Below are positions 16,468 through 25,794 of a stretch of 64,000 bases of DNA, in pieces. How positions within the stretch are numbered: the first letter of the stretch is position 1; each line of letters starts with the position of its first letter. Location: assembly GCA_900543215.1 (NCBI GenBank), contig UQQR01000004.1:21211-85210 (forward strand). Direction: 5' to 3'. Source of the DNA: an uncultured Oscillospiraceae bacterium (GTDB lineage: Bacteria; Bacillota; Clostridia; Oscillospirales; Acutalibacteraceae). The translations under genes were made by a program, and so were the position numbers. Below the pieces are notes generated by a model. It did not search any database, had not been told where the DNA came from, and was given only the letters and a program-made list of their open reading frames with translations.

Positions 16468-19400
16468 TTAAAACATTGAAATTTGATTTGTATCGGGAAG
16501 GTCGTTCATAGCGCCGAGGTCGGAGAGGTTCTGAATAATGGTCTTTGAAACGCCCGCCTCGATCTGGAAATCCTCACGGGAAACGAAATCACCCTTCTGC
16601 GCCGCCTCGTAAATAGAGTAAGCCGCTTTTTCGCCGACGCCCGACAGCGCACCGAACGGAAGCCGCATTTTCCCGTTCTCCGGCAGATACTTCATAGCGT
16701 GCGAATGATTAATGTCAATAGGAAGTACCTCTATACCTCTTGACATCATTTCATTGAATATGAGCATATTGTTATAAACATCAAGCTCTTTTTTGGTTGC
16801 TTCCTTACCCTTTGCCTTTATGTTCTGAAGATACTGTCTTACCGCTTGCTTGCCCTGCATTATGGTCGGCACATCAACATCCTCGGGACGGGCGGTAAAG
16901 TACGCGCAGTAAAACTCGAGCGGACGGTGAACCTTGTACCACGCAAGGCGGAGCGCCGAAATAACATAAGCGGCGGCATGCGCCTTGGGGAACATATATT
17001 TAATCTTGTGACAGCTTTCAATATACCATTCGGGAACGCCGTGCGAGCGCATATCCTCCTCCATTGCGTTCCAGTCCTCGGCTGAGACCTTGCCCTTTGC
17101 GACAAGACCCTTACGCACGGTCTCGGTTATCTTAAAGGCTCTGCCCTCTTCAAGTCCCTTATGGATAAGGTATACCATTATGTTATCACGGGTACCTATA
17201 ACCTCGGAAATCGTGCAGGTTCCGTTGTCGATAAGATCCTTTGCGTTGCCGAGCCAAACATCCGTACCGTGCGAAAGACCCGATATCTGCAAAAGGTCTG
17301 AAAAGTTTTTCGGTTTACAGTCAACAAGCATTTCGCGGACGAACTTTGTACCGAATTCCGGCAAGCAGTAGGTTCCCGTTTTGGAGTCGATCTCCTCGGG
17401 TTCTACGCCGAGCGCCTTTGTGGATGTGAAAAGACTGTACACATCGGGGTCGCTCATTGAAACATCGCTTACGGGTATACCCGTATACTCCTCAAGATAC
17501 TTATATGTAGTCGGCACCACATGGCCGAGCTCGTCAAGCTTTAATATTGTATCGTGAATGGAATGGAAGTCGAAATGGGTTGTTATAATATCGGAATTAA
17601 CATCGTCCGCAGGATGCTGGATAGGGCAGAAATCGTAAATGGTGTTTGTTCTCGGAACTATGATCATTCCGGCAGGATGCTGACCTGTGGTTTGCTTGAT
17701 CTGAGCCTTTTCAACAAGGGACGCCAGACGGTTTAATTCCGCATTGCTTAAGGTTATGCCCTTTTTCTCGGCATACGCCTTTGCAAAGCCATAGGCGGTC
17801 TTTTCCGCTACCGTGGAAATCGTTCCTGCTTTAAACACATTCTCTCTGCCAAACAGCGTTTCGGTATATTTCTGTACCGAGTTCTGGAATTCGTCGGAGA
17901 AGTTAAGGTCTATATCGGGGACCTTATCTCCCTTAAAGCCCAAGAAGGTTTCGAAAGGAATATCGTGGCCGTTGCGGTTAAGCTGTGCGCCGCATTTTGG
18001 GCATTTCTTTTCGGGCAAATCGAAGCCTGAGCCTACCTCGCCCTTTAAGAAGAATTCGCTGTAACAGCATTCGGGGCAAACATAGTGCGGCGGCAGAGGG
18101 TTAACCTCAGATATTCCAGCCATAGTTGCCGCAAAGGACGAGCCTACCGAACCACGGGAGCCTACCAAATAACCGTTTTCCTCGCTGTATGCCACAAGCT
18201 TCTGCGCCGATATGTACATTATCGAAAATCCGTTATTGATAATGGAATTAAGTTCCTTTTCAAGACGGTTTTTAACAACATCGGGCAGATCCTCACCGTA
18301 TATTTTGTGGGCGGTGTCCCAGCAAATATCGTGCAAAAGCTCGTCCGAGCCTTCGATTACCGGCGGATAGTTGCCCTCGGGCACGGGAATAATGTCCCCG
18401 TCCACCATATCGGCAATCTTGTTCGGGTTGTCTATTACAAATTCCTTTGCCCTGTCGCCGAAGTAATCAAAATCGGCAAGCATTTCATCGGTCGTTTTAA
18501 GGTACAGAGGTGCCTGATTGTCGAAATCGTCAAAACCCTGACCTGCCATTAATATTTTACGGATTATATCGTCGCTCTTTTTAAGGAAATGCACATCTCC
18601 CGTGGCTACAACAGGCTTGCCTAATTTATCCGCCAGCTCGACCACCTTGCGGTTAAAGTTTTTTATAACCTCAAAATCGGTAACCTTTTTGAAGCGGTTG
18701 GGTATTATCGCTCCCGTTTTCTTATCCTTCTTATCGGGGTATGAAGATTCCCTTACCATAAACGCATTATTGCCTAGGGGCTGAATTTCAAGATAATCGT
18801 AATAATCCGCAATTCTTAAAAGCTCTTCCTCGGGTTTTTCATCTATTATCGCACGGTAAAGCTCGCCCTGTTCGCAGGCGCTGCCTAAAATAAGTCCCTC
18901 TCTCATTGAGTCAAGCTTGCTTCTTAATGTAAGCGGCTTCCCCCTGAAATCGTGCAGGTGCGCCTCGGACACTAATTTATAAAGATTTTTAAGTCCCGTA
19001 AGATTTTTCACAAGTATTATCTGGTGATACCTGAATTTTGCGGTCTGCTTTGCGTTAAGTCCCTCAATATTATTGTTTACATCATCGACAAAATAAGATT
19101 CAACGCCGTAAATAACCTTAAAATCTCCGCCCGATTTGCGGATAGCCTTTACTGCGCCCGCGGCGGCAGGATACGCCTGAACAACGCCGTGGTCGGTAAT
19201 CGCAATAGCCTTGTGACCCCACTCGTATGCCTGTTTAATTATAGAATCGGCAGACGATACAGCGTCCTTTGCGGACATATTCGTATGGCAGTGAAGCTCA
19301 ACACGCTTTTCGCCCTCATGGTTATCCTTTTCGGTGTACTTCTGTAAAAGCGCCATGGCGCGCGGCTTGACAACAAAATCCTTTTTATAGTTATCAAATT

Positions 19401-20313
19401 CATATGAGCCGTTTACAAGTATAAAAGCGCCGTCCTTTAAAGGCGCAATATCCCCCATACGGTTGGTATCCATAAACAGAGATGCGTTAAGCGAATTGGT
19501 GTGGTCGCTGAAGGAAAAGTTGACTATCGTCATATCCGTTCCGCGTTTTGTTTTTATATTACGGGTCTCAAGCCCGAATACCTCGCCCCAACAGGCGATT
19601 TCGGTATCGTCCCCCGTTATGCTTATCATTTCTCTTGTATGATTGCTTATTCCGCCCCTGCCGTAAAACTGCTGCGGCTTATCAAGGTAAACTATGCCGT
19701 TATCGGGTCTTTCCTCACGCTTTTCGAATTTTATTTCGGTCTTAGGCGATGCCGGGCGTTCGGTTTTCTGCGGTTTCGGCTTCGGAGTCTCCGTCCTCGG
19801 AGCCTCGGCTTCGGGTTCCGGAAGCTTTATTTTCACATTTTCAAGCTGACCGTCAAACGAAACAGTAACCTCACGGGAAAAGCGTTCCCTTACAATCGCC
19901 TTAAACGCGTTTTCAAAGCCGCAGTCCGCTATCGTGTTATATCCGCCGTGCTTCAGCGTTATATTTACGCAGTCGCTGTCAAGCGAAAAGTCCGCGCCGT
20001 TAAAATACCCGTTAATTGCCGCGTTTTTAATCTTTATTTCCGCCGCTATATCCGAGCAGGCGCCTGGGCAGAACGCGTCCCCCGAAAAAACGCAGGAAAC
20101 AAGGCAGGAATTAAGGCGCAAAGCGTTCTTTAAAGCCGCGGAAAGCTGTTGCCGCATTTCCGCCGATATGTATTTTTCGCTTTTAAGCGCCGTATTAAGG
20201 GTGCGTTCCTCGGTGTCAAGCGCACAGCGTTCTATTATACAATTTTTAAATTCGGCGGCAATATCCGACGGTATTCCCGTATCAAAAATATCCGAAAATA
20301 ATGCTTTAGACAC
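16468..20313 (-). CDS. polC: DNA polymerase III alpha subunit PolC lacking the internal exonuclease
   Basis: 1281 residues against about 1440 for standard PolC. Order: N-terminal domain 1-150; Pro/Glu-rich linker 160-205; OB fold 220-325; PHP domain about 337-640 with HCHTNMSAKD, ITDHGV, YGVESY and ATGDVHF; Cys4 zinc motif 746-774 (CPEC ... CPKC); palm with VPDIDLNFS at 798-806 and GSRGSVGSS at 718. In standard PolC a DEDDh 3'-5' exonuclease (DVETTG) interrupts the PHP domain. Here YFVDDVNNN runs almost straight into HQIILVKNLTGLKN (about 407-442), so that domain is absent. Start GTG has GGAG nine bases upstream. It is last in the pyrH-to-ispG operon, as often in Clostridia. Confidence 0.96.
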   Translation of the reverse strand: MSKALFSDIFDTGIPSDIAAEFKNCIIERCALDTEERTLNTALKSEKYISAEMRQQLSAALKNALRLNSCLVSCVFSGDAFCPGACSDIAAEIKIKNAAINGYFNGADFSLDSDCVNITLKHGGYNTIADCGFENAFKAIVRERFSREVTVSFDGQLENVKIKLPEPEAEAPRTETPKPKPQKTERPASPKTEIKFEKREERPDNGIVYLDKPQQFYGRGGISNHTREMISITGDDTEIACWGEVFGLETRNIKTKRGTDMTIVNFSFSDHTNSLNASLFMDTNRMGDIAPLKDGAFILVNGSYEFDNYKKDFVVKPRAMALLQKYTEKDNHEGEKRVELHCHTNMSAKDAVSSADSIIKQAYEWGHKAIAITDHGVVQAYPAAAGAVKAIRKSGGDFKVIYGVESYFVDDVNNNIEGLNAKQTAKFRYHQIILVKNLTGLKNLYKLVSEAHLHDFRGKPLTLRSKLDSMREGLILGSACEQGELYRAIIDEKPEEELLRIADYYDYLEIQPLGNNAFMVRESSYPDKKDKKTGAIIPNRFKKVTDFEVIKNFNRKVVELADKLGKPVVATGDVHFLKKSDDIIRKILMAGQGFDDFDNQAPLYLKTTDEMLADFDYFGDRAKEFVIDNPNKIADMVDGDIIPVPEGNYPPVIEGSDELLHDICWDTAHKIYGEDLPDVVKNRLEKELNSIINNGFSIMYISAQKLVAYSEENGYLVGSRGSVGSSFAATMAGISEVNPLPPHYVCPECCYSEFFLKGEVGSGFDLPEKKCPKCGAQLNRNGHDIPFETFLGFKGDKVPDIDLNFSDEFQNSVQKYTETLFGRENVFKAGTISTVAEKTAYGFAKAYAEKKGITLSNAELNRLASLVEKAQIKQTTGQHPAGMIIVPRTNTIYDFCPIQHPADDVNSDIITTHFDFHSIHDTILKLDELGHVVPTTYKYLEEYTGIPVSDVSMSDPDVYSLFTSTKALGVEPEEIDSKTGTYCLPEFGTKFVREMLVDCKPKNFSDLLQISGLSHGTDVWLGNAKDLIDNGTCTISEVIGTRDNIMVYLIHKGLEEGRAFKITETVRKGLVAKGKVSAEDWNAMEEDMRSHGVPEWYIESCHKIKYMFPKAHAAAYVISALRLAWYKVHRPLEFYCAYFTARPEDVDVPTIMQGKQAVRQYLQNIKAKGKEATKKELDVYNNMLIFNEMMSRGIEVLPIDINHSHAMKYLPENGKMRLPFGALSGVGEKAAYSIYEAAQKGDFVSREDFQIEAGVSKTIIQNLSDLGAMNDLPDTNQISMF

Positions 20314-20327
20314 CTTTTTCCACTCCG

Positions 20328-21380
20328 TTACATCTTCTCTATTTCTTCAATAAGTCCGTCAAGCAGTTCGCTTTCGGGCAGTTTTTTTATTATTTCTCCG
20401 TTTTTAAAAATCACGCCGCAGCCGTCTCCTCCGGCAATGCCGATGTCGGCTTCTTTTGCCTCTCCCGGACCGTTCACAACACAACCCATTATGGCGACGG
20501 TTATGTTTTTATCCGAATTTTCAAGCCTTTTTTCAGCCTCGGCGGCAATCCTTATAAGGTCGATTTTTGTTCTGCCGCAGGTAGGGCAGGAAACAAATCT
20601 GATGCCGCCGTCACGAAGTCCCAGCGCTTTTAAAAGTCTTTTGCCTGCCTCGACCTCCTTTACGGGGTCGTCCGTAAGGGAAATACGCAAAGTATCCCCT
20701 ATACCTCTTAACAGAAGTCCGCCTATACCGGCGGCGGATTTTATGGTTCCGTTTTCGGCTGTTCCTGCCTCCGTAACCCCCAGATGCAGCGGGTAACGGC
20801 ACTTTTGTGACGCCAAAACATACGCATTGTACATTTTTGTAACATCCGAGCTTTTAAGCGACAGCACAATATCGTCAAAATCGAATTTTTCAAGCAATGA
20901 TATATGGTACAGTCCGCTCTCCACCATAGCCTCGGGTGTGGGCGAGCCGTATTTTGCAAGTATGTTTTTTTCAAGTGAGCCGGAATTTACACCTATCCTT
21001 ATCGGCACGCCGGCGGTCTTGCAGGCGGCGGCAACCGCCTTGACCCTGTCGTCCGAGCCGATATTGCCGGGGTTAATTCTTATTTTATCAGCCCCCGCCG
21101 CTACGCTTTCAAGCGCCAGACGGTAATCGAAATGTATGTCCGCCACCACGGGTATCGATATATTTTCTTTCAGCGCCGCAAGCGTTTTAACGCTTTCCTT
21201 ATCCGGCACGGAAATGCGTATAATATCGCACCCCGCGCTTTCAAGTTTTTTCGCCTGCTTAACATTTCCGTTTATATCGTGCGCCGGAATATTAAGCATA
21301 GACTGCACCGAAACGAGCGCGCCGCCGCCTATCCGAAGTCCACCGGCAAAAACCTTTTTAGTATCCTTATTAGTATACAT
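20328..21380 (-). CDS. ispG: 4-hydroxy-3-methylbut-2-enyl diphosphate synthase
   Basis: About 350 residues from ATG (MYTNKDTKKV), which has GGGGTGA upstream; a TTG five codons earlier overlaps rseP. It is an MEP-pathway enzyme that reductively opens MEcPP to HMBPP using a [4Fe-4S] cluster. The N-terminal TIM-barrel part includes VADIHFDYRLAL and KIRINPGNIG. The cluster cysteines are in SCPTCGRTKID and IMGCVVNGPGEAK. It neighbours dxr, another MEP enzyme, and uppS, which uses the isoprenoid product, so the operon links isoprenoid precursors to wall-lipid carriers. Confidence 0.97.
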   Translation of the reverse strand: MYTNKDTKKVFAGGLRIGGGALVSVQSMLNIPAHDINGNVKQAKKLESAGCDIIRISVPDKESVKTLAALKENISIPVVADIHFDYRLALESVAAGADKIRINPGNIGSDDRVKAVAAACKTAGVPIRIGVNSGSLEKNILAKYGSPTPEAMVESGLYHISLLEKFDFDDIVLSLKSSDVTKMYNAYVLASQKCRYPLHLGVTEAGTAENGTIKSAAGIGGLLLRGIGDTLRISLTDDPVKEVEAGKRLLKALGLRDGGIRFVSCPTCGRTKIDLIRIAAEAEKRLENSDKNITVAIMGCVVNGPGEAKEADIGIAGGDGCGVIFKNGEIIKKLPESELLDGLIEEIEKM

Positions 21381-21384
21381 ACCG

Positions 21385-22446
21385 TCACCCCGCAATTAAG
21401 GACCATATATCCTTTGCCGTTACAAGCAGCATAAAGCCTATAAGCAACGCAAAGCCGACAGCGTGAACTATCGCCTCGTACTTTTGCGGAACAGGCTTTC
21501 TGAATATCATTTCAATTAATATAAACAGCAGTCTGCCGCCGTCAAGCGCCGGTAAGGGCAGCAGATTGAAAATACCGAGATTTATTGTAATAAGCGCCAT
21601 TATGGGCAGTATGTCGGCAAGGTTTGCCTTTGCGGCGGAGCCTATCGCCGCGGTAACGCCCACAGGACCCGAAACCGCGCTTATGCCGTACTTGCCGCCT
21701 ATCAGATCTATAAGCGAACGCCACACGACCGCGCAGTATGACGCGGCTGTGGCAAAGGTCTGCTTAATATATGAGCCGAAGGTTTTTCTTATGCCGTACA
21801 CATAAAAGTCCACGGTAAGGTAGCTTATTCCCTTTTCCGTTGCGGATTCGAATTTAACGCCGTCAAGCCTTACCTTTTCGCCGTCTCTTTTAACCACCAT
21901 ATCTATTTTGCCGTTTTTAACATTGGTAAAAGCGTAGCTTAAGTCATAGGTGGAGAAAATTTTTCTGCCGTCAACCTCGATTATTTTATCATTCACCCGA
22001 AGTCCCGACTGCTCGCTTACCGCATTTTCCTTAAATTCCGCAACAACGGTGGAATTGAACGCCTTTTGCGGCGCCAAGGTGACCGCCACGATAATAAGCC
22101 CCAAAATGAGATTGAATACCGCTCCCATCATAACGATTATAAAGCGCCGCCACGGTTTTTTATTGCAAAAAGCGCGCTCGTCGCCGCTCGCCTCGTCCTC
22201 GCCCTCCATAGCGCAGTAGCCGCCTAAGGGCACAAGGTTTACGGAATATTTTGTTTCCTTGCCCTGTTTTGAAAAAAGCTTGGGACCGAAGCCCACCGCA
22301 AACTCGTTAACGCGAACGCCCAAAAGCTTTGCGGCAATAAAATGCCCGAACTCGTGTATTACAATTAAAACCAAAAACAGCGCAATAGCCACCAAATACG
22401 GCCACACATTGCTCCAAACATTAAGTAAAGTCGAAATAACAACCAC
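21385..22446 (-). CDS. rseP: RIP site-2 zinc metalloprotease
   Basis: 353-residue membrane protease of the RseP/RasP family, cutting transmembrane segments of anti-sigma factors or signal-peptide remnants. The first membrane helix carries the zinc site HEFGHFIAAKLLG (about 31-43). A single PDZ domain lies at about 125-200 (ENAVSEQSGLRVNDKIIEVDG). The C-terminal LPALDGGRLLF (about 300) supplies the third zinc ligand. The GTG start lies just after the dxr stop with a weak ribosome site, so it is probably translationally coupled. The dxr-rseP-ispG order is the usual one. Confidence 0.95.
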   Translation of the reverse strand: MVVISTLLNVWSNVWPYLVAIALFLVLIVIHEFGHFIAAKLLGVRVNEFAVGFGPKLFSKQGKETKYSVNLVPLGGYCAMEGEDEASGDERAFCNKKPWRRFIIVMMGAVFNLILGLIIVAVTLAPQKAFNSTVVAEFKENAVSEQSGLRVNDKIIEVDGRKIFSTYDLSYAFTNVKNGKIDMVVKRDGEKVRLDGVKFESATEKGISYLTVDFYVYGIRKTFGSYIKQTFATAASYCAVVWRSLIDLIGGKYGISAVSGPVGVTAAIGSAAKANLADILPIMALITINLGIFNLLPLPALDGGRLLFILIEMIFRKPVPQKYEAIVHAVGFALLIGFMLLVTAKDIWSLIAG

Positions 22447-22447
22447 C

Positions 22448-23578
22448 CTATTCTCTTACAAGTTTTCTTGCCGCTTTATCTGCCTCAAAAATATCCTCAA
22501 GTGTGTAATCCTTTTTATTCTGAACCTCTTTAAGCGCTTTTTCAACCATATCCGCTATCTGCAAAAATTTGATTTTACCTTTTAAGAAAAGTCCTACCGC
22601 CTCTTCGTTTGCGCCGTTCACAGCCGTAGGAGCAAGACCGCCCCTGTTTATCGCTTCAATACAAAGCGGCAGGCATCTGAATGTGTCTGTATCAGGCTTT
22701 TCGAATGTAAGCGTGCCTATATCCGAAAGGCTTAAATGCTCAAAGGCATTCTCCGAGCGCTCGGGGTAGGTAAGCGCATACTGTATGGGCAGGCGCATGT
22801 CCGGCGTTCCGAGTTGTGCTATGACCGCGCCGTCGCAAAGCTCCACTCCCGAATGTACTATGCTCTGCCTATGCACCAACACCTCAATTTCGGATGCGGT
22901 AACGCCGAACAGGTGAACCACCTCTATTACCTCAAGTCCCTTATTCATAAGTGTTGCCGAATCGACCGTAATTTTAGCTCCCATAGACCAATTCGGGTGG
23001 TTAAGCGCTTCCTTTACGGTAACGCTTTCAAGCTCCGCCCGTTTTTTCCCGTAAAACGGTCCGCCCGACGCCGTAAGAAGTATTTTCCTAAGCGAATTTT
23101 TCGGCGCGCCCTGCAATGACTGAAAAATTGCCGAATGCTCACTGTCCACCGGCAAGAGCGTTACGCCCTTTTCCTTTAATCTGCGGTTTACAATTTCGCC
23201 GCCGGTTACAAGCGTTTCCTTATTTGCGAGGGCTACGGTATGACCTGCGTCTATCGCCGCAAGCGTAGGCTTAAGGCCTGCAATTCCCACAATGGAATTA
23301 AGCACGATGTCGCAGTCATACCCTGCGGCAAAGGTAACCCCTTCCTCACCGGAGACTACCTTTATATCCGTATCGGCAAGCTTGATTTTAAGTTCGTCGG
23401 CGGCTGTTTCGTCAAACATCGCAACAATATCCGGCTTGTATTTTCTTGCCTGTTTTTCAAGCAGCTCTGTATTTCTGCCGGCGGCAAGCGCGGTAATATG
23501 CCAGCCGTTTTTTTCCGCCGTGCAAAGCGCCTGTGTTCCGATAGAGCCGGTAGAGCCTAAAATTGTCAGCTTTTTCAT
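22448..23578 (-). CDS. dxr: 1-deoxy-D-xylulose 5-phosphate reductoisomerase
   Basis: 376 residues. It rearranges and reduces DXP to MEP with NADPH, the first committed MEP-pathway step. The NADPH-binding LTILGSTGSIGTQAL is at the N-terminus, and ALANKETLVTGG and LLPVDSEHSAIFQ (metal-binding Asp/Glu, about 145) mark the catalytic region. The flexible-loop NHPNWSMGAKITVDSATLMNKGLE is also complete. Its ATG overlaps the cdsA stop by one base (TAATG). Also known as ispC. Confidence 0.97.
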   Translation of the reverse strand: MKKLTILGSTGSIGTQALCTAEKNGWHITALAAGRNTELLEKQARKYKPDIVAMFDETAADELKIKLADTDIKVVSGEEGVTFAAGYDCDIVLNSIVGIAGLKPTLAAIDAGHTVALANKETLVTGGEIVNRRLKEKGVTLLPVDSEHSAIFQSLQGAPKNSLRKILLTASGGPFYGKKRAELESVTVKEALNHPNWSMGAKITVDSATLMNKGLEVIEVVHLFGVTASEIEVLVHRQSIVHSGVELCDGAVIAQLGTPDMRLPIQYALTYPERSENAFEHLSLSDIGTLTFEKPDTDTFRCLPLCIEAINRGGLAPTAVNGANEEAVGLFLKGKIKFLQIADMVEKALKEVQNKKDYTLEDIFEADKAARKLVRE

Positions 23579-24429
23579 TATATTACCCCTAAGGCTATAA
23601 ACAAATACAAAAGCGGAGCGGTCATAAGAATACTGTCAAAACGGTCGAGTATACCGCCGTGTCCCGGAATAATGGTTCCGTAATCCTTAATACCCGCCGC
23701 CCTTTTTATAGCGGAAGCGAACAAATCGCCTATCATACCCAAAATACAGAACGGAACGGTTAAAATTACGGCGTTGGTAAGATTTTTCTCAAACGAAAAC
23801 GAAAAGCCTAATATATATGTCACAATAATACTCGATATTATTCCGCCGACAGCGCCCTCAACCGTTTTGTGCGGACTTATATTCGGGCAAAGCTTGTGCT
23901 TTCCTAAGGTACTGCCCACAAAGTAAGCCCCCATATCGCAAACGCTTGAAAAGTTAAGCAGCATGAACAAATAATAAAGTCCGTGCTCGTGGTTTATTAC
24001 AACGCCTAAAGAGCTGAACGCAAACGCAATCGGTATAGGCATACCGCACACAAACGCTATGTGCGAAAGCGTAAAGGTTTTATGATTTTTAAGCGTTACC
24101 GCAGCGGAGTAAATAAAATAGATTACGCTGAGCGCTAATGTAAAGGTAAGCTTTATATATGCGGAATGAGTGCCGTCAAACGCCGCCTGCAGTTTAGCGC
24201 CCGTACTGCCGTCTATCGCAAAAACCATAAGCGCGACATAGGCGCAGGCACCGATAAGCGCCGCTTTAGACTTAACGCCTGCCGCATTATGCAAAAGCTC
24301 ATAGATTCCGACCGCCGCGATAAATGCGATAAATGCCGTTATAATCAGCGGATTTATAAGCATACCTGCGGCGATTACCGCCGCTGTAATTATTATCATA
24401 ACTACGCCTGATATTATTCGGGTTTTCAT
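23578..24429 (-). CDS. cdsA: Phosphatidate cytidylyltransferase
   Basis: 283-residue integral membrane enzyme with about eight hydrophobic segments. It makes CDP-diacylglycerol from phosphatidate and CTP for phospholipid synthesis. The C-terminal family signature is present, SAIKRAAGIKDYG followed by IPGHGGILDRFDS. It lies between uppS and dxr, the classic order of this envelope-lipid operon. Confidence 0.96.
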   Translation of the reverse strand: MKTRIISGVVMIIITAAVIAAGMLINPLIITAFIAFIAAVGIYELLHNAAGVKSKAALIGACAYVALMVFAIDGSTGAKLQAAFDGTHSAYIKLTFTLALSVIYFIYSAAVTLKNHKTFTLSHIAFVCGMPIPIAFAFSSLGVVINHEHGLYYLFMLLNFSSVCDMGAYFVGSTLGKHKLCPNISPHKTVEGAVGGIISSIIVTYILGFSFSFEKNLTNAVILTVPFCILGMIGDLFASAIKRAAGIKDYGTIIPGHGGILDRFDSILMTAPLLYLFIALGVI

Positions 24430-24448
24430 TTTTTCACCTGTTTATTCT

Positions 24449-25165
24449 TTAAATTCCGCCGAATCTGCGGTTGCGTCCGCAATAGTCGTCTATTGCCCTT
24501 TCAAGCTTTTTCGGTGTGAAATCCGGCCACAGAACATCCGAAAACCAATATTCGGAGTAAGCCGACTGCCACAAAAGATAATTCGAGGTGCGGTATTCGC
24601 CGCTGGGTCTTATTATAAAATCGGGGTCGGGCATACCTGAGGTGTAAAGACTGTCGGAAATAAGCTGTTCGGATATTTCCTCTGCCGCAGTGCCCTCTGA
24701 AACGATTTTTTTTACGGCGTGTACAATTTCATCCCTGCCGCCGTAATTTATCGCTATATTAAGCTTTAGACCGGTAGCGTCCTTAGAGCCGTTTTCATTC
24801 TTTTCCATAAGCGCCTTTATATCGTCCGCAAGCGGCGTGCGGTCGCCTATGAATTTCACCTGTATGTTCTCGTCTTTAAAGTTTTCGGCATCCTTCAAAT
24901 AGTCGCGCAAAAGATTCATAATGCCGTCAACCTCTTCTTTAGGTCTTTTCCAGTTTTCGGTTGAAAAAGCGTAGACCGTAAGATATTCAAGTCCTATTTT
25001 ATTACAGTACCGAGCTATGGTTTTAAAGGTCTTCGCCCCTGCGATATGTCCTGCCGAACGGGGCAGACCCCTCTTTTTCGCCCATCTGCCGTTCCCGTCC
25101 ATAATTATGGCGATATGCCTCGGCAGTACACGGTCGGCTTTTTCCTTTTTACCAAACAAAGCCAC
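24449..25165 (-). CDS. uppS: Undecaprenyl diphosphate synthase (cis-prenyltransferase)
   Basis: About 238 residues. It builds the C55 lipid carrier for peptidoglycan from FPP and IPP. The signature HIAIIMDGNGRWAKKRG with the catalytic Asp is near residue 20, and RPSGEYRTSNYLLWQSAYSE is near the C-terminus. I chose the GTG giving VALFGKK because AGGTGATGAA is well placed upstream and because a longer frame starting at 25195 would begin inside an intrinsic terminator stem. It is downstream of frr and probably partly controlled by that terminator. Confidence 0.94.
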   Translation of the reverse strand: MALFGKKEKADRVLPRHIAIIMDGNGRWAKKRGLPRSAGHIAGAKTFKTIARYCNKIGLEYLTVYAFSTENWKRPKEEVDGIMNLLRDYLKDAENFKDENIQVKFIGDRTPLADDIKALMEKNENGSKDATGLKLNIAINYGGRDEIVHAVKKIVSEGTAAEEISEQLISDSLYTSGMPDPDFIIRPSGEYRTSNYLLWQSAYSEYWFSDVLWPDFTPKKLERAIDDYCGRNRRFGGI

Positions 25166-25180
25166 TTCATCACCTGCTTT

Positions 25181-25208
25181 AAAAAGCGGGCTCACCCAGT
25201 GCGCCCGC
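25181..25208 (-). terminator. Intrinsic terminator between frr and uppS
   Basis: On the minus strand GCGGGC and GCCCGC form a 6-bp stem with an 11-nt loop, followed by TTTTTAAA. It begins about 9 nt past the frr stop and ends about 16 nt before the uppS start. Being inside an operon with no visible new promoter, it may be a partial terminator that lowers expression of the lipid genes relative to pyrH-frr. Confidence 0.65.
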
Positions 25209-25216
25209 AGATATTT

Positions 25217-25771
25217 TTATATCTCCATTATTTCCTTTTCTTTTGAAGACGCCAATTCATCAATTTCCTTGCAGAATTTATCCGTTAAATTCTGTATCTT
25301 CTTCTCGCCGTCCGCAACATCGTCCTCTGTTATGTTGTTGGCTTTTTTAAGCGCCTTAAGCTTTTCAATTGCGTCACGCCTTGTGTTGCGTATGGCAACC
25401 TTGTTATCCTCGGCAGTTTTCCTTACTTCCTTTACTATTTCCTTTCTGCGCTCCTCTGTAAGCGGCGGGAAAGAAAGTCTTATTACTCTGCCGTCGTTCT
25501 GCGGATTTATGCCTATATCCGAGGTGAGTATTGCCTTTTCGATTTCCTTAAGGGTAGTAGCGTCCCACGGCTGTATCATAAGAATACGGGGTTCGGGTAC
25601 AGATACCGCCGCCATCTGCTGAATCGGGGTCGGACAGCCGTAATAATCAACGGTAATTCTGTCAAGCACCGCTATATTTGCACGACCTGCTCTTATAGAC
25701 TTATACTCCCTTTCAAGCACACCGACAGTCTTGTTCATTTTTTCCTCTGTATTTTTAAGCAGTTCTTTCAT
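25217..25771 (-). CDS. frr: Ribosome recycling factor
   Basis: 184 residues, the normal RRF length. With EF-G it splits the post-termination ribosome. Hallmarks include the N-terminal ELLKNTEEKMNKTVGVLEREYKSIRAGRAN and PWD with ILTSDIGINPQNDGRVIRLSFPPLTEERR broken across two domains. Highly charged helices form the long stem. It directly follows pyrH, as in nearly all bacteria. Confidence 0.98.
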   Translation of the reverse strand: MKELLKNTEEKMNKTVGVLEREYKSIRAGRANIAVLDRITVDYYGCPTPIQQMAAVSVPEPRILMIQPWDATTLKEIEKAILTSDIGINPQNDGRVIRLSFPPLTEERRKEIVKEVRKTAEDNKVAIRNTRRDAIEKLKALKKANNITEDDVADGEKKIQNLTDKFCKEIDELASSKEKEIMEI

Positions 25772-25794
25772 AAGCTGTTCCTCCTACTAACATT

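Noticed and set aside
19501..20133. 210-codon open frame antisense to polC
   Set aside because: Opposite to a well-supported gene, compositionally a mirror of it (Arg/Tyr/Val-rich), with no SD and no family resemblance. Similar long antisense frames occur opposite most of the GC-rich genes here.
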